The notes beneath the pieces are model-generated. The model saw nothing but the letters and a program-made list of their open reading frames with translations. It did not search any database and was not told the DNA's origin. 64,000 nt of DNA from HKST-UBA178 sp965223815. Its GTDB lineage: Bacteria; Pseudomonadota; Gammaproteobacteria; Chromatiales; Chromatiaceae. Position 1 is the stretch's first letter, and each line of letters starts with the position of its first letter. Where the stretch lies: the NCBI GenBank assembly GCA_965223815.1, contig OZ245019.1, positions 1,984,001-2,048,000 on the forward strand. The letters run 5' to 3'. The translations under genes were made by a program, and so were the position numbers. Shown in pieces: positions 44,207 to 53,354 of the stretch.

Positions 44207-44836
44207 ATGGCCGAAACAGAACCTGAAGGCAGTGTGAGCCACATACCGGATCTACCCCATCATCTGCACCTGCCGACCACCAAAACCTCTCTGTTTCTCG
44301 ACAACCTGCTGGATCGCTTGGGCAGTTGGTTTTCCTGGTTGTGGCTGGTGGTAATGGTTGTCATCTTGCTCAGTGTGATCATGCGCTACGCTTTCGGTCA
44401 GGGCTCGATCATGCTGGAAGAGATCACCTGGCATGTTTATGGTGCCGCCTGGCTGATTGGTCTCGCCTATGCCCTGGTGCATGATGATCATGTACGGGTT
44501 GATGTGCTGCATGAACTTTTCAGTCCAAAAACCAAGGCGTGGGTTGAGCTATTCGGGATTCTGTTTCTACTCTTGCCATTTCTGGTTATTTTCTTATGGG
44601 ACGCGCTGCCCTATTTCTGGGAGGCTTATGAACTCGGCGAGCGTTCCCAAGCCCCCGACGGGCTTCCAGCGCGATGGTTGTTGAAGTTCTTTGTCCCGTT
44701 GGCGCTAGTGCTGCTGATTGTAGGCGCAGCTTCCAGGTTGCTGAAATGCTCCGCCCAGTTATTCGGCCGTCCTAAGCCCCTGCATGTCGATCCGTTTGTA
44801 AAAGACGTCGATTTCACCCCGCCGCAAAAGAAATAG
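44207..44836 (+). CDS. dctQ: TRAP transporter small membrane subunit
   Basis: 209 aa with four transmembrane helices (about 45-70, 80-98, 115-138, 160-180). The family pattern ITWHVYGAAWLIGLAYALVHDDHVRVDVL is visible across helix 2 and the following loop. ATG 44207 has GGAGG upstream; an in-frame ATG at 44138 is less likely. It pairs with dctM, which starts 16 bases after its stop. Confidence 0.87.
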   Translation: MAETEPEGSVSHIPDLPHHLHLPTTKTSLFLDNLLDRLGSWFSWLWLVVMVVILLSVIMRYAFGQGSIMLEEITWHVYGAAWLIGLAYALVHDDHVRVDVLHELFSPKTKAWVELFGILFLLLPFLVIFLWDALPYFWEAYELGERSQAPDGLPARWLLKFFVPLALVLLIVGAASRLLKCSAQLFGRPKPLHVDPFVKDVDFTPPQKK

Positions 44837-44852
44837 CAACCGGAGAAGACCT

Positions 44853-46214
44853 ATGTCACTCGAAGAAATCATGGTCATCGGCATGTTTCTGACCTTTATC
44901 GGATTGCTGTTCACTGGCTATCCGGTGGCCTGGGTATTGGGGGGAACGGCCATTATCTGGGGACTTATCGGCGTTATTTCCGTGGAATATTTCAACGCGG
45001 ATATCTGGTTCACCTGGAACAGCAGCGTTTCACTATTTCCGGAAAGGGTATGGGATATCGTAGCCCGGGAGACGCTGGTAGCACTGCCCATGTTCATTTT
45101 CATGGGCATTATGCTCGACCGATCGGGGGTTGCCGAGCAGTTGATGAAAAACATGGTAAAACTGTTCGGCGGTGTTCGCGGCGGTTATGCCATTACGGTG
45201 GTGCTCATCGGCGTACTGCTGGCCGCCAGCACCGGCATTATCGGCGCTTCCGTGGTTTTGTTGGGTATGTTGTCGCTGCCGGTCATGCTGGACAGCAAGT
45301 ATGATAAATCCTTGGCTGTGGGTACCGCTTGCTCGGTGGGCACATTGGGCATTTTGATCCCGCCATCCATCATGCTCGTGCTCATGGCCGATCGTCTGGC
45401 TAATCCCAACGCCTCGGTGGGTGACCTGTTTATGGGTGCATTTTTCCCCGGATTCCTTCTGGCTGGCCTCTACATTACTTATATCTTGCTCTACTCTTGG
45501 ATCAAGCCGAGTGCCGCCCCGGTGCCGGATAGCGTTGAACCGATCACGCCGGCGATCATCTTCGCGGTTATCAAGGCGATACTGCCCACAGTCTTTCTCA
45601 TTCTCGCCGTTCTCGGGTCGATCTTTTTCGGCATTGCCACTCCAACCGAAGCTTCAGGTGTGGGTGCCGCGGGCGCAATGCTTTTAGCGCTAATTAATCG
45701 CCGGCTAAACTGGGCTGTGCTGAGAGTCTCGCTGGAACAAACCACCAAGACAGCCGCCTTCATTTTCGCTATCTTCCTCGGTGCCACGGCATTCTCGGTA
45801 GTGCTGCGGGGACTCGGTGGAGATCAGGTGATTGAGGAAACACTGCTCGGTCTGGACATCGGTCCCAACGGGGTGTTGCTGGTGGTACTACTGGTTACAT
45901 TCTTGCTGGGCTTTTTCCTTGACTGGGTGGAGATCACGCTTATCGTGCTGCCTTTGGTCGCGCCGGTAATGCAAAGTTTGGGGTTCGACCTGGTGTGGTT
46001 TACCATACTCTTCGCAGTCTGCTTGCAGACGTCGTTCCTGACGCCGCCGGTAGGTTTTGCCCTGTTTTACATTAAGGGGGTTTGCCCTCCCGAGATAACC
46101 GTAAAACATATCTACAAAGGTGTAGCGCCTTTTATCATTTTGCAGCTGGTGGGGTTGCTCATCATCATGTTCTGGCCACCGATCGTCACATGGTTGCCCA
46201 GTGTCGCTTACTAG
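44853..46214 (+). CDS. dctM: TRAP transporter large permease subunit
   Basis: 453-aa permease with about 12 helices. Family segments are FTGYPVAWVLGG, LVALPMFIFMGIMLDRSG, STGIIGASVVLLG, GILIPPSIMLVLMAD and IATPTEASGVGAAGA. It forms the sodium-driven channel for the dctP-bound solute. It is the last gene of the operon. Confidence 0.9.
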   Translation: MSLEEIMVIGMFLTFIGLLFTGYPVAWVLGGTAIIWGLIGVISVEYFNADIWFTWNSSVSLFPERVWDIVARETLVALPMFIFMGIMLDRSGVAEQLMKNMVKLFGGVRGGYAITVVLIGVLLAASTGIIGASVVLLGMLSLPVMLDSKYDKSLAVGTACSVGTLGILIPPSIMLVLMADRLANPNASVGDLFMGAFFPGFLLAGLYITYILLYSWIKPSAAPVPDSVEPITPAIIFAVIKAILPTVFLILAVLGSIFFGIATPTEASGVGAAGAMLLALINRRLNWAVLRVSLEQTTKTAAFIFAIFLGATAFSVVLRGLGGDQVIEETLLGLDIGPNGVLLVVLLVTFLLGFFLDWVEITLIVLPLVAPVMQSLGFDLVWFTILFAVCLQTSFLTPPVGFALFYIKGVCPPEITVKHIYKGVAPFIILQLVGLLIIMFWPPIVTWLPSVAY

Positions 46215-46451
46215 GGATCACACGCTTTGCCTTAGCAACATATTGGATATCGCCGCCCATTCCTAGCGGTTTTAGCCCAACAACTGCGCTTGTGTAGCCG
46301 ACAACGCATCTATTTTTTCTATCCCGAAATTGAAGCGTGGGTCCGCCGTGCGCCCTCGAGTGTAGATATAAGCAATGCCGTTCAAGATGCCTGTTTCACG
46401 ACTGCCAGCCTAGTTCGATATAGTTTTCTGCTTCGTCCCTAGCCTAAAGGA
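46215..46451. other. Intergenic region after dctM
   Basis: No gene, repeat or clear terminator seen in this first half of the 525-base gap. The second half holds a protein remnant described separately. Confidence 0.4.
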
Positions 46452-46625
46452 TCATGCATGGAATGCCTTGGTTGGTGAAAAAGCCGCCAGAATCCGAAAG
46501 AATACACCGCCAATCTGATTCAGCAGCCGAAGGGGCGTCCGTCGCAATAGTTTTCGACCCACCACTACACTCAGGGCCGAAGTAGTAACCAGCGCAAGGG
46601 TTGCGCTGGTTACGTTACAAAGTTT
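46452..46625 (-). pseudogene. Remnant of a UPF0016/GDT1 membrane protein C-terminus
   Basis: The minus-strand frame reads ATLALVTTSALSVVVGRKLL, then RRTPLRLLNQIGGVFFRIL. This is the pattern of the second half-repeat of UPF0016 (TMEM165/GDT1) Mn/Ca transporters, a glycine/alanine helix followed by an R-x-P-x-R loop and a terminal helix. Only about 55 residues remain and no start region is present, so it is a decayed fragment. A perfect 13-bp hairpin lies within it. Confidence 0.45.
46585..46613. repeat. Perfect 13-bp inverted repeat, 3-base loop
   Basis: GTAACCAGCGCAA, loop GGG, then TTGCGCTGGTTAC. There is no T-run after it on either strand. It may act as a transcript-end stem for the convergent dctM and PEP-CTERM genes, or be a chance product of the decaying coding sequence it lies in. 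Confidence 0.6.
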
Positions 46626-46739
46626 CACGGGGTGTTTGTATCGATGCGGGCAGCATGACAAGCACCGTTCGCATTGACGCAATTACTTTACCTCGAATAA
46701 CTCTAGATCGAGATGAAGTGGGATTACCAATCGCAGATT

Positions 46740-47270
46740 CTAGCCGGTAGCTTTTTTTCGATACTGCTGGTAGCCGATACCCGCCAATCCAAGGCTTAGC
46801 AATCCAAGAGTCCATGGTTCAGGCACCTCGGACACCGCAACATTCACCTGTCCCCGAATCTCACCTCCAACGAAATCAGCCGTGTGAATATTTACATACC
46901 AATCTCCACTGAGCAGGTTATTTTCCTGTGACACGTCTAACAATATGTCCACGCCGGATTGGGGACTGGACCAGGGCCCGGATATTCCAAGATCAACCCC
47001 ACCAGGCACGCCAACCGAGCCGACATGAAAGTGCATATTGATTACTTCACTCGTCAAGTCAGACCATGTAATCGTGTAGTTCAGCAGGTTGGTCACGTCG
47101 TTGTAGTTGCCGGAGATTTCTCCAGAACCGTTACCGATGTCATCTGGGTTTGTAGTTGCTTGGAAGACGTCCATAGCTCCTGACAAGGTGTAAAGGGTTG
47201 CAACAGCCGAAGGAGATAAGAGAGCGATAGCAAGCGCGTTAATGGCGAGGATTGAGTTACGTATCTTCAT
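46740..47270 (-). CDS. CHRD-domain protein with PEP-CTERM sorting signal
   Basis: 176 aa. A signal peptide (about 1-25) is followed by a CHRD domain (LSGAMDVFQ, GSGEISGNYN, INMHFHVGSVGVPGG, WYVNIHTADFVGGEIRGQV). The C-terminus has the PEP-CTERM tripartite signal: VPEPW, a hydrophobic helix, then YRKK. An exosortase would process and anchor it with exopolysaccharide. ATG 47270 has GGAG upstream; the longer frame to 47438 is rejected. No exosortase gene is in this window. Confidence 0.88.
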   Translation of the reverse strand: MKIRNSILAINALAIALLSPSAVATLYTLSGAMDVFQATTNPDDIGNGSGEISGNYNDVTNLLNYTITWSDLTSEVINMHFHVGSVGVPGGVDLGISGPWSSPQSGVDILLDVSQENNLLSGDWYVNIHTADFVGGEIRGQVNVAVSEVPEPWTLGLLSLGLAGIGYQQYRKKATG

Positions 47271-47658
47271 GTGTTTCTCCGCTTTGTGAAGTCTGAAACT
47301 AATGTGCAACTGGCCAATTTCAACGAGTGCTGGAATACGAACCATACGAAAATCTGACCGCCGGAAATCATCAAAGCTAATGCTAAGTATAATAGACAGC
47401 AATCTTATCGTTTCAAGATTACCAACTTGTTCGACCATCCAGGGGATAGAAAATAATAGTCGCCAACAACCATATTACGATTCTCTAACCATAAACTATC
47501 GATGGGTTGGAACTCAGTATAGCCATAAACCGATAATGGCCGAGATAAACAGGGTTGATAACGGACGAAGGCCTTAAGATTTATTCGGCGCAAGGTCTTA
47601 GCGTCAATAGGACTATAGTCCGGTACTAAGGTCTGTTGAAAAAAGATAGGGTCCATAG
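47271..47658. promoter_or_regulatory. Divergent intergenic region, PEP-CTERM gene / sensor kinase
   Basis: An AT-rich 388-base stretch that should contain the promoters of both divergent genes. No specific motif can be assigned. Confidence 0.35.
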
Positions 47659-49107
47659 ATGATAAAAAAGAGTATGGAAATATTCACCGAGCGGCCATTG
47701 TCTACACTTGCGGACTCCTGGCATCGTCTGAGCCTCGCTGCCCAGTATTTTTTCACCGGCTCTGTCGTATTGCTGGTGGGAATGGCCAGCATAGGATTTT
47801 GGGTTACTCAGCAGATTGAGGATGGGGTTACACGTAATACTGCAGCATCGACAGCACTATATATGGAGAGCTTTGTCGCTCCGCTTGTACAAGAGCTGGC
47901 GCACAATGATCTACTCTCTCCAGAGATTCAAAAAGAGTTGGATGTACTCTTGAAGAGCAATGTCTTAGGACGACGAATAGTTTCATTCAAAATTTGGAAG
48001 GAGGGTGGATTGATCGCTTATAGCTCTCATCGAAAAATCATTGGAACGAGATTTCCACCGACAGATAATTTGCGACACGCCTGGGCGGGTGAGGTTACCG
48101 CTGAATTCGACAGACTCGAGGATGATGAGGATGCACTTGAACGGGCCAGTGGTATTCCCTTACTGGAGATGTATAGCCCAATTAGAGAGACCCATACCGG
48201 CAATATTATTGCTGTAGCTGAATTTTATGAGTCAGCGGAGACACTTCAGGATAATCTGTTTGTAGCTAACCTCCAGAGTTGGATGGTGGTAGCCGCCGTG
48301 ACTCTGGGAATGTTGAGCGTGCTCTCTGGTATTGTTTCTCGTGGGAGCAAAACCATTGAACTGCAACGAATCAGTCTTGAACAGCGAGTGAGCGAACTCT
48401 CCCATTTGTTAGCGCAGAATGAACAGCTGCGTAGTCGTTTACAAAAAGCCTCTAGTAGAACTGCAGAAATCAACGAACACTACCTTCGTAGAATAAGCGC
48501 AGATTTACATGACGGACCGGCGCAGCTTCTGTCCCTCGCTTTACTGAGAATTGATGCTCTGAAACCTCTGATAAGAGATAAAGGGAATTCTAAAGAGAGT
48601 AGAACCGATATCGACATCGTGCGTAGTTCCCTCATGGACGCTATCACGGAGATTCGTGAGATCTGCACTGGATTGACTCTGCCGGAACTTGAAAATCTTT
48701 CACTGTCAAAGCTGCTCGACTATGCAGTCAGTGCACACGAAAAAAGAACGGAAACCAGGGTCGATGTAGATATTCAATCTACACCTCAACGGCTGACAAA
48801 GTCTCTCAAGATATGCATTTTCCGCTTTGTTCAGGAAGCGCTCAACAATGCATTTCATCATGCAGATGGTCTGGGACAGAGACTGATATGCCAGTATGAT
48901 GGGCAGTTATTAAGGATTGAAGTAACAGACAGTGGACCAGGAATCAGTTTTACCGATCACGAGCCGGCCAGAGGACTAGGTATAGTTGGACTTCGAGATC
49001 GCATAGAGAGTATCGGTGGCGAGCTGGAAATACATAGCGACCCCAAAATTGGTACGCGGATCGTTATGCAGTGCACCATCGACAAGGGGGGAGAGTTGTA
49101 TGGCTGA
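47659..49107 (+). CDS. NarX/DegS-type sensor histidine kinase
   Basis: 482 aa. A first membrane helix lies near 28-50, a periplasmic sensor region of about 160 residues follows, and a second helix is near 212-232. A coiled coil then leads to a HisKA_3 domain with phospho-acceptor His284 in ISADLHDGPAQLLSLALLR. The ATPase domain has FVQEALNNAFHHA (N box), DSGPGISF and RGLGIVGLRDRIESIGG. It overlaps the NarL-type regulator by 8 bases. The signal is unknown. It is divergent from the PEP-CTERM gene, which may be a target. Confidence 0.87.
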   Translation: MIKKSMEIFTERPLSTLADSWHRLSLAAQYFFTGSVVLLVGMASIGFWVTQQIEDGVTRNTAASTALYMESFVAPLVQELAHNDLLSPEIQKELDVLLKSNVLGRRIVSFKIWKEGGLIAYSSHRKIIGTRFPPTDNLRHAWAGEVTAEFDRLEDDEDALERASGIPLLEMYSPIRETHTGNIIAVAEFYESAETLQDNLFVANLQSWMVVAAVTLGMLSVLSGIVSRGSKTIELQRISLEQRVSELSHLLAQNEQLRSRLQKASSRTAEINEHYLRRISADLHDGPAQLLSLALLRIDALKPLIRDKGNSKESRTDIDIVRSSLMDAITEIREICTGLTLPELENLSLSKLLDYAVSAHEKRTETRVDVDIQSTPQRLTKSLKICIFRFVQEALNNAFHHADGLGQRLICQYDGQLLRIEVTDSGPGISFTDHEPARGLGIVGLRDRIESIGGELEIHSDPKIGTRIVMQCTIDKGGELYG

Positions 49108-49750
49108 TAGCATCAGAGTGGCGATAGCAGACGATCATCCGCTGTTTCGTGAAGGTGTTGCGCGTACTCTCTTGTCCGAGTCTGATATCCGGGTCGTGGG
49201 GGAGGGTGCCAACGCGGAAGAAGCCGTGAATCTCGCCACTGATCTGCTGCCGGATATTCTACTCCTTGATATCAGCATGCCGGGTAGCGGCATCGAAGCG
49301 GCTCGTCGGGTTGCAAGTGCCTGTCCAGTGGTGAAGATCATCATGCTAACGGTATCCGAACAAGACGAGGATGTCGTTTCGGCGCTACAGGCCGGTGCCA
49401 GAGCCTATATTCTGAAGGGTATCGGCGGCCAAGAGTTGGTCAATATAATTCGGGCGGTCTATCTGGGAGAATCCTATGTTTCCCCCGATTTAGCTGCTCG
49501 GCTGTTGACCGAGATGAAGGAGGAAGGAAAGCAGGCGACGCGTGGAGATCCATTATCTGACCTGACTTCGAGAGAAGAGCAGATATTGAAAGGTGTCGCA
49601 CGCGGTCTCAGTAACAAGGAGATTGGAAACGAGCTCAATCTTCAAGAAAAAACAGTCAAGCACTACATGACCAATGTTCTACAAAAACTTCATGCCAGAA
49701 ACAGAGTAGAGGCAGCATTGATGGCAAAAGAGCATTTCTCCAGCTCCTGA
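49100..49750 (+). CDS. NarL/LuxR-family response regulator
   Basis: 216 aa. The receiver has acidic Asp11/Asp12 and phospho-acceptor Asp57 in LLLDISMPG, with the lysine in YILKGIGG. The C-terminal LuxR-type helix-turn-helix reads LTSREEQILKGVARGLSNKEIGNEL. It starts at ATG 49100 inside the end of the kinase gene; the frame extension to 49016 is rejected. Confidence 0.9.
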   Translation: MADSIRVAIADDHPLFREGVARTLLSESDIRVVGEGANAEEAVNLATDLLPDILLLDISMPGSGIEAARRVASACPVVKIIMLTVSEQDEDVVSALQAGARAYILKGIGGQELVNIIRAVYLGESYVSPDLAARLLTEMKEEGKQATRGDPLSDLTSREEQILKGVARGLSNKEIGNELNLQEKTVKHYMTNVLQKLHARNRVEAALMAKEHFSSS

Positions 49751-49935
49751 CATGCTTTGGTGTTCATTCATTCCTGAGGCGCGGTTGTGGGCGGATGCTT
49801 CCGTGAATCGCCATAGACCGGATGTAGAGCGAACTTGGCACATTTTATCGGCCCCAAGAACTGGTAACGGTATTGCCCTTCAGGGTTCCTGAAAGGCGGT
49901 TAATCTTACCGGGACATGAGTCGCATCCTTATCCC

Positions 49936-50370
49936 ATGAGAAAATCAGAAAAACGAAAGCTGATAGTACATTTGGACGAATCGTTGAAACAACCGGAAGC
50001 GTATTATTATGGATTCCGATTCCCTCCGATTGTTATAGGCTACGCTGTTTGGCTGCACTTTGTTTGCTTTCTTAGTCTGCGGGACGTGGAGAGGCTGTTG
50101 GCAGAAAGAGGGGTAGCCGTTTCCTATGAATCGATTCGGAAATGGTGCAACAGATTTGGTTCGAAATACACCCGCAAGTTCAGCAGGAGAGAAGTTTACC
50201 TTGGTGATACCTGGTATCTGGACGAGGTATTTACTAAGATCCGTGGAGAGTTGGTGTATCTTTGGCGAGCTGTCGATAAGGATGACGGCACAATAGATAT
50301 ACTGATACAAAAACGCCGTAGTAAGCTGGCAGCCAGAAGATTTTTTCCCGGGCGACTGAAAATGCAGTAG
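49936..50370 (+). pseudogene. Truncated IS6-family transposase
   Basis: About 145 residues of an IS6/IS240-type transposase: GFRFPPIVIGYAVWLHF, LRDVERLLAERGVAVSYESIRKWC, and GDTWYLDEVFTKIRGELVYLWRAVDKDDGTID with the first catalytic Asp. The frame ends soon after the KLAARRFF segment, so the second Asp and the Glu of the DDE triad are missing. No terminal repeats were found. It is a dead remnant. Confidence 0.8.
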
Positions 50371-50711
50371 GTAACGCCAACAGGATGGAGTCCGCATTTC
50401 CAAATTGTCGGATACATAATCTGAAGACGTTTTCACCAGTTTTTGTGACCTCGGGAGAGTGTAACAGCCGCTAGCGAAACACTGTGTTTAATATTGCTGC
50501 TTCCACTGGCTCGATTCAATTCTCTGGTGTCAACCGGGCCCGGATGACCATTGGTTTTCCCGTTCATCTGCTGTCGCGAAGGAGGAGCAGTGAGGCACGA
50601 TGGAGAGAAACCGGGTGGAAATAATCATCGACTCGGAACACGAGCCGATGATTGGGGGAACTATGCACTTTCTTAGATGCCCAGCAAGGCGGTTCTCAAG
50701 GCAAGTTGGGG
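50371..50711. other. Intergenic region after the IS6 remnant
   Basis: No gene or motif recognised. The missing transposase C-terminus does not continue in another frame as far as I can read. Confidence 0.4.
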
Positions 50712-51767
50712 CTATTCGATTCCCTTCAAGCGCAGAATCTCGGCGTTACGCCACGCTGTGATCTGCCGCCAGGGGCCATAGAGGATTTGTTCATCGCTGA
50801 ATGGCTCCCCCGGGTAGGTGCAGCCCACCAACCAGGCGGCGGGCTTACGCAGGGAGGCCGGAATGCCATCCGACTCTGTGTGGCAGAACATCTGGTCCGC
50901 CATGCCGGCTGGTCGGGGCCGGTCGTTGATGTATGCGGCAATATCCAGCACCTCCTGGGGACTCAAGCTGAATGGATCGCCAAAGGGCATATGTTGCCTA
51001 ACGTATCCTGCCAGAACCTGATTGTTATAAAAGGCCGCCCCTCGGGTATAGCCGTCCGGACCCCAGAGTGCAGGGGTGCGAGGTCTGTTCTCCCCACGGC
51101 GGTATTCCCCCAAACCAGGGCCGTCCTTGCTGTGACAGGAGGCACACTCCTCGTCGTAGAGGTAAGCACCGATTTCGGGGTCCGCCTTCATGTCCGCTAC
51201 CGCAGAATCCACAACCGGCAGCCGGATACCCGGAATATTGACCCAGCCGGGCCCCTGCATATTGGGGTCTGTGACACCGTCTGACAGCCATTCGATATAG
51301 GCGACGATATCCCGCATTACCGGATCGTTCTTGGAAAGGGTGCGGGCGGTATTCATGCAGTTGCGGAAGCAGTCGATAATGGAGTCCTCAAGGTCCCGGT
51401 TGTAATCCAGCGGCCGGAAATAGGGTAGTCCAGCGTACTTGTCCGGAGACTGATACATGGGCGTACCAAAAGGTACATGACCACCGGTGAAATGGCAGCT
51501 GGTGCAGGCGGTACTGGTCGTCGCGTAAGGCGTACCGTCTGGGAATTTCTTATTGCCGTCCGGCCCCAGGGTTTTGCTGGTGTGATGAATATACCGGTAT
51601 CCTCGGCGCACCTGGGCGGGTGCCTTCTTGATCTTGCGGCAATCGAACCAGGAGGCCATCTCGTCGCAGTCCGGTTCGACAATTTTTCCGTCGAACCCCA
51701 GGTTGTCAGCTAGGGCCGGGGGAGGAAGTAGCACTGCCCCCAGGAGGGCAATAACAGTTGATTTCAT
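50712..51767 (-). CDS. TsdA-like dihaem c-type cytochrome
   Basis: 351-aa periplasmic protein with a signal peptide (about 1-20) and two haem c motifs, CTSCH and CASCH. The region between them has YFRPLDYNRDLEDSIIDCFRNCMN and YIEWLSDG, like thiosulfate dehydrogenase TsdA, where a cysteine in the CF-x2-x-MN segment is the distal ligand of one haem. TsdA joins two thiosulfates into tetrathionate or runs in reverse. ATG 51767 has GGAGA upstream; the frame to 51890 is rejected. Another dihaem oxidoreductase is possible. Confidence 0.65.
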   Translation of the reverse strand: MKSTVIALLGAVLLPPPALADNLGFDGKIVEPDCDEMASWFDCRKIKKAPAQVRRGYRYIHHTSKTLGPDGNKKFPDGTPYATTSTACTSCHFTGGHVPFGTPMYQSPDKYAGLPYFRPLDYNRDLEDSIIDCFRNCMNTARTLSKNDPVMRDIVAYIEWLSDGVTDPNMQGPGWVNIPGIRLPVVDSAVADMKADPEIGAYLYDEECASCHSKDGPGLGEYRRGENRPRTPALWGPDGYTRGAAFYNNQVLAGYVRQHMPFGDPFSLSPQEVLDIAAYINDRPRPAGMADQMFCHTESDGIPASLRKPAAWLVGCTYPGEPFSDEQILYGPWRQITAWRNAEILRLKGIE

Positions 51768-51841
51768 ATCATTCTCCATGCCGAATGGCGGGATTGGGTT
51801 AAATCCGCTCTTTGGGCGGGGCGGATGTTGGATATGTGGTT

Positions 51842-52030
51842 TCAAGTCGTTTTGCAGGTCCTGATCCCCAACAGGGAGTAGACCGGGCACCAGCCAGCGA
51901 ATCCCGTGGCCAGGGGAACAACGCCGACCCAGCCCCAGGGACCCAGGCTCTCGGTCAGGGTGAGGACGAGTAATAGCAAACCACCGCCGATGCGCAGGCC
52001 GCGGTCGAGGTTACCGATATTGGATTTCAT
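51842..52030 (-). CDS. DUF2892 small membrane protein
   Basis: 62 aa with two hydrophobic helices. It begins MKSNIGNLDRGLRIGGGLLL and has the family FAGWCPVYSLLGI segment near the end. DUF2892 domains occur alone or fused to rhodanese (YgaP) and are common near sulfur and redox genes. It lies between the cytochrome and the Crp/Fnr gene on the same strand. Confidence 0.82.
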   Translation of the reverse strand: MKSNIGNLDRGLRIGGGLLLLVLTLTESLGPWGWVGVVPLATGFAGWCPVYSLLGIRTCKTT

Positions 52031-52121
52031 GTTCGACGGTCTCCACTCAAGGTCGGGCACGCAGATGGTGGTGCCGGTGTGTGGAGCATGGACCCCGAAG
52101 CAGATCCTTTCAGTGACTAGG

Positions 52122-52805
52122 TCACACAGGCGCCGCGAGCAGGCGCTGCAATCCGACCGGATCGGCTACCTCCACCGTGGACCGACCTAGCCGCACCAGG
52201 CCATTGGACTCGAAGCGCTTGAGATGACGAGAGACCACTTCCCTTACAGTTCCCAGCTCAACTGCGATCTGCTGATGTGTGACTTCGAGCGGGCCCCGCC
52301 CCATGCCACGGGCCAGGAGCCAGGTGGCGAGCCGTCGTTCCACCGGTTTGAAGCTAATGGCCTCCATGCGGGTGATAATCTCGGCGATGCGCCCGCCGAG
52401 GTTGGTAAACACGAAGCGGCGAAATGTCGGCGCCTCATTCAGTGCAAGGTCAAACTCCTGCTTGGTGATTACCAGTGCGCTGACCGGCGCATCGGTGAAT
52501 CCCTCCGCCGGATAACTTTCACAAGACAGCATGCAGCAGGTGGTAAGTACACAGGACTGACCCGGCAGCACACGGTACAGTAATGCCTCTCTCCCTCCCT
52601 CTCCGATCAATTGGACTCGCACACTCCCGTCGAGCACCAATAGGTAGCTTGAACAGGGCGAACCGGCGAGAAATACCGCCTCTCCCTCTGGGATCTCTAC
52701 CCAGCGGGCAGTTTCCATCACCTTGCGCGTGCGTTCATCCCCCGCTGCAAGATCCGGGAATAGCGTGCACCAATCCTGATTCAACCGCCGGGTGTCACGA
52801 GACAT
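52122..52805 (-). CDS. Crp/Fnr-family regulator with a cysteine cluster
   Basis: 227 aa. A cyclic-nucleotide-type sensor barrel is followed by a dimer helix and a C-terminal helix-turn-helix (VTHQQIAVELGTVREVVSRHLKRFE). The middle has SCVLTTCCMLSCESYPAEG, four cysteines in 13 residues; related proteins usually have one or two. A redox or sulfane-sulfur sensing role is possible. It is encoded upstream of the DUF2892 and TsdA-like genes on the same strand and probably regulates them. Confidence 0.8.
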   Translation of the reverse strand: MSRDTRRLNQDWCTLFPDLAAGDERTRKVMETARWVEIPEGEAVFLAGSPCSSYLLVLDGSVRVQLIGEGGREALLYRVLPGQSCVLTTCCMLSCESYPAEGFTDAPVSALVITKQEFDLALNEAPTFRRFVFTNLGGRIAEIITRMEAISFKPVERRLATWLLARGMGRGPLEVTHQQIAVELGTVREVVSRHLKRFESNGLVRLGRSTVEVADPVGLQRLLAAPV

Positions 52806-53354
52806 CGTTGGATTGCCACTGCATTCTCACCATGGGGCAGTAGCGTAGGGCAGGCTGCTTTCGAGAACAAGTCTGGGTCATTGCGGGTATTGAGGGTTAG
52901 TTGGCATTAAGGTCATCTGAAAGGAGGGAATAAATGATATCCTGGGCTTTTTCAACGACTCTTCACTTGGCGCTGTATTGCTGAGAGTGATCGAACTACT
53001 GGATGGAGGCGGTCCCTGTATTTTATCTACAGAACTCCCCTGGAGATTAATCTGCTACGGGCACATTGGAGAGGAATTGGATTTTTATGCAGCTTGACAG
53101 AGTTAGACTGTTGCTATTCGCAAGTATGGCGAAGGAGGTCGACATTGTTGGCGACATTGCACTCGGTGAATAATTGTTAGACATCATTTGATGCGGCTGA
53201 GAATCCTGTCTTGATCTGGAAACTTTCGAGACCATTGGTAGCAATAGCACTCGAGATAAAGCGGCGTTTTTAGTTCGCGTTGGGGTTTCATGATGACTAT
53301 GCGATGATGGCGAATGTGCGAGATGTCTTGGTGTGTTGCGGAGTTTTTTATACA
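52806..53354. other. Intergenic region without a supported gene
   Basis: Only short ORFs are present, including one of 102 codons on the minus strand (53047-53355) with no family resemblance. The downstream side of the barrel gene ends here without a clear stem-loop terminator. Confidence 0.4.

Noticed and set aside
46585..46613. Integron attC site
   Set aside because: The hairpin is a simple perfect stem without attC R/L box core sites or cassette structure, and no integrase was seen.
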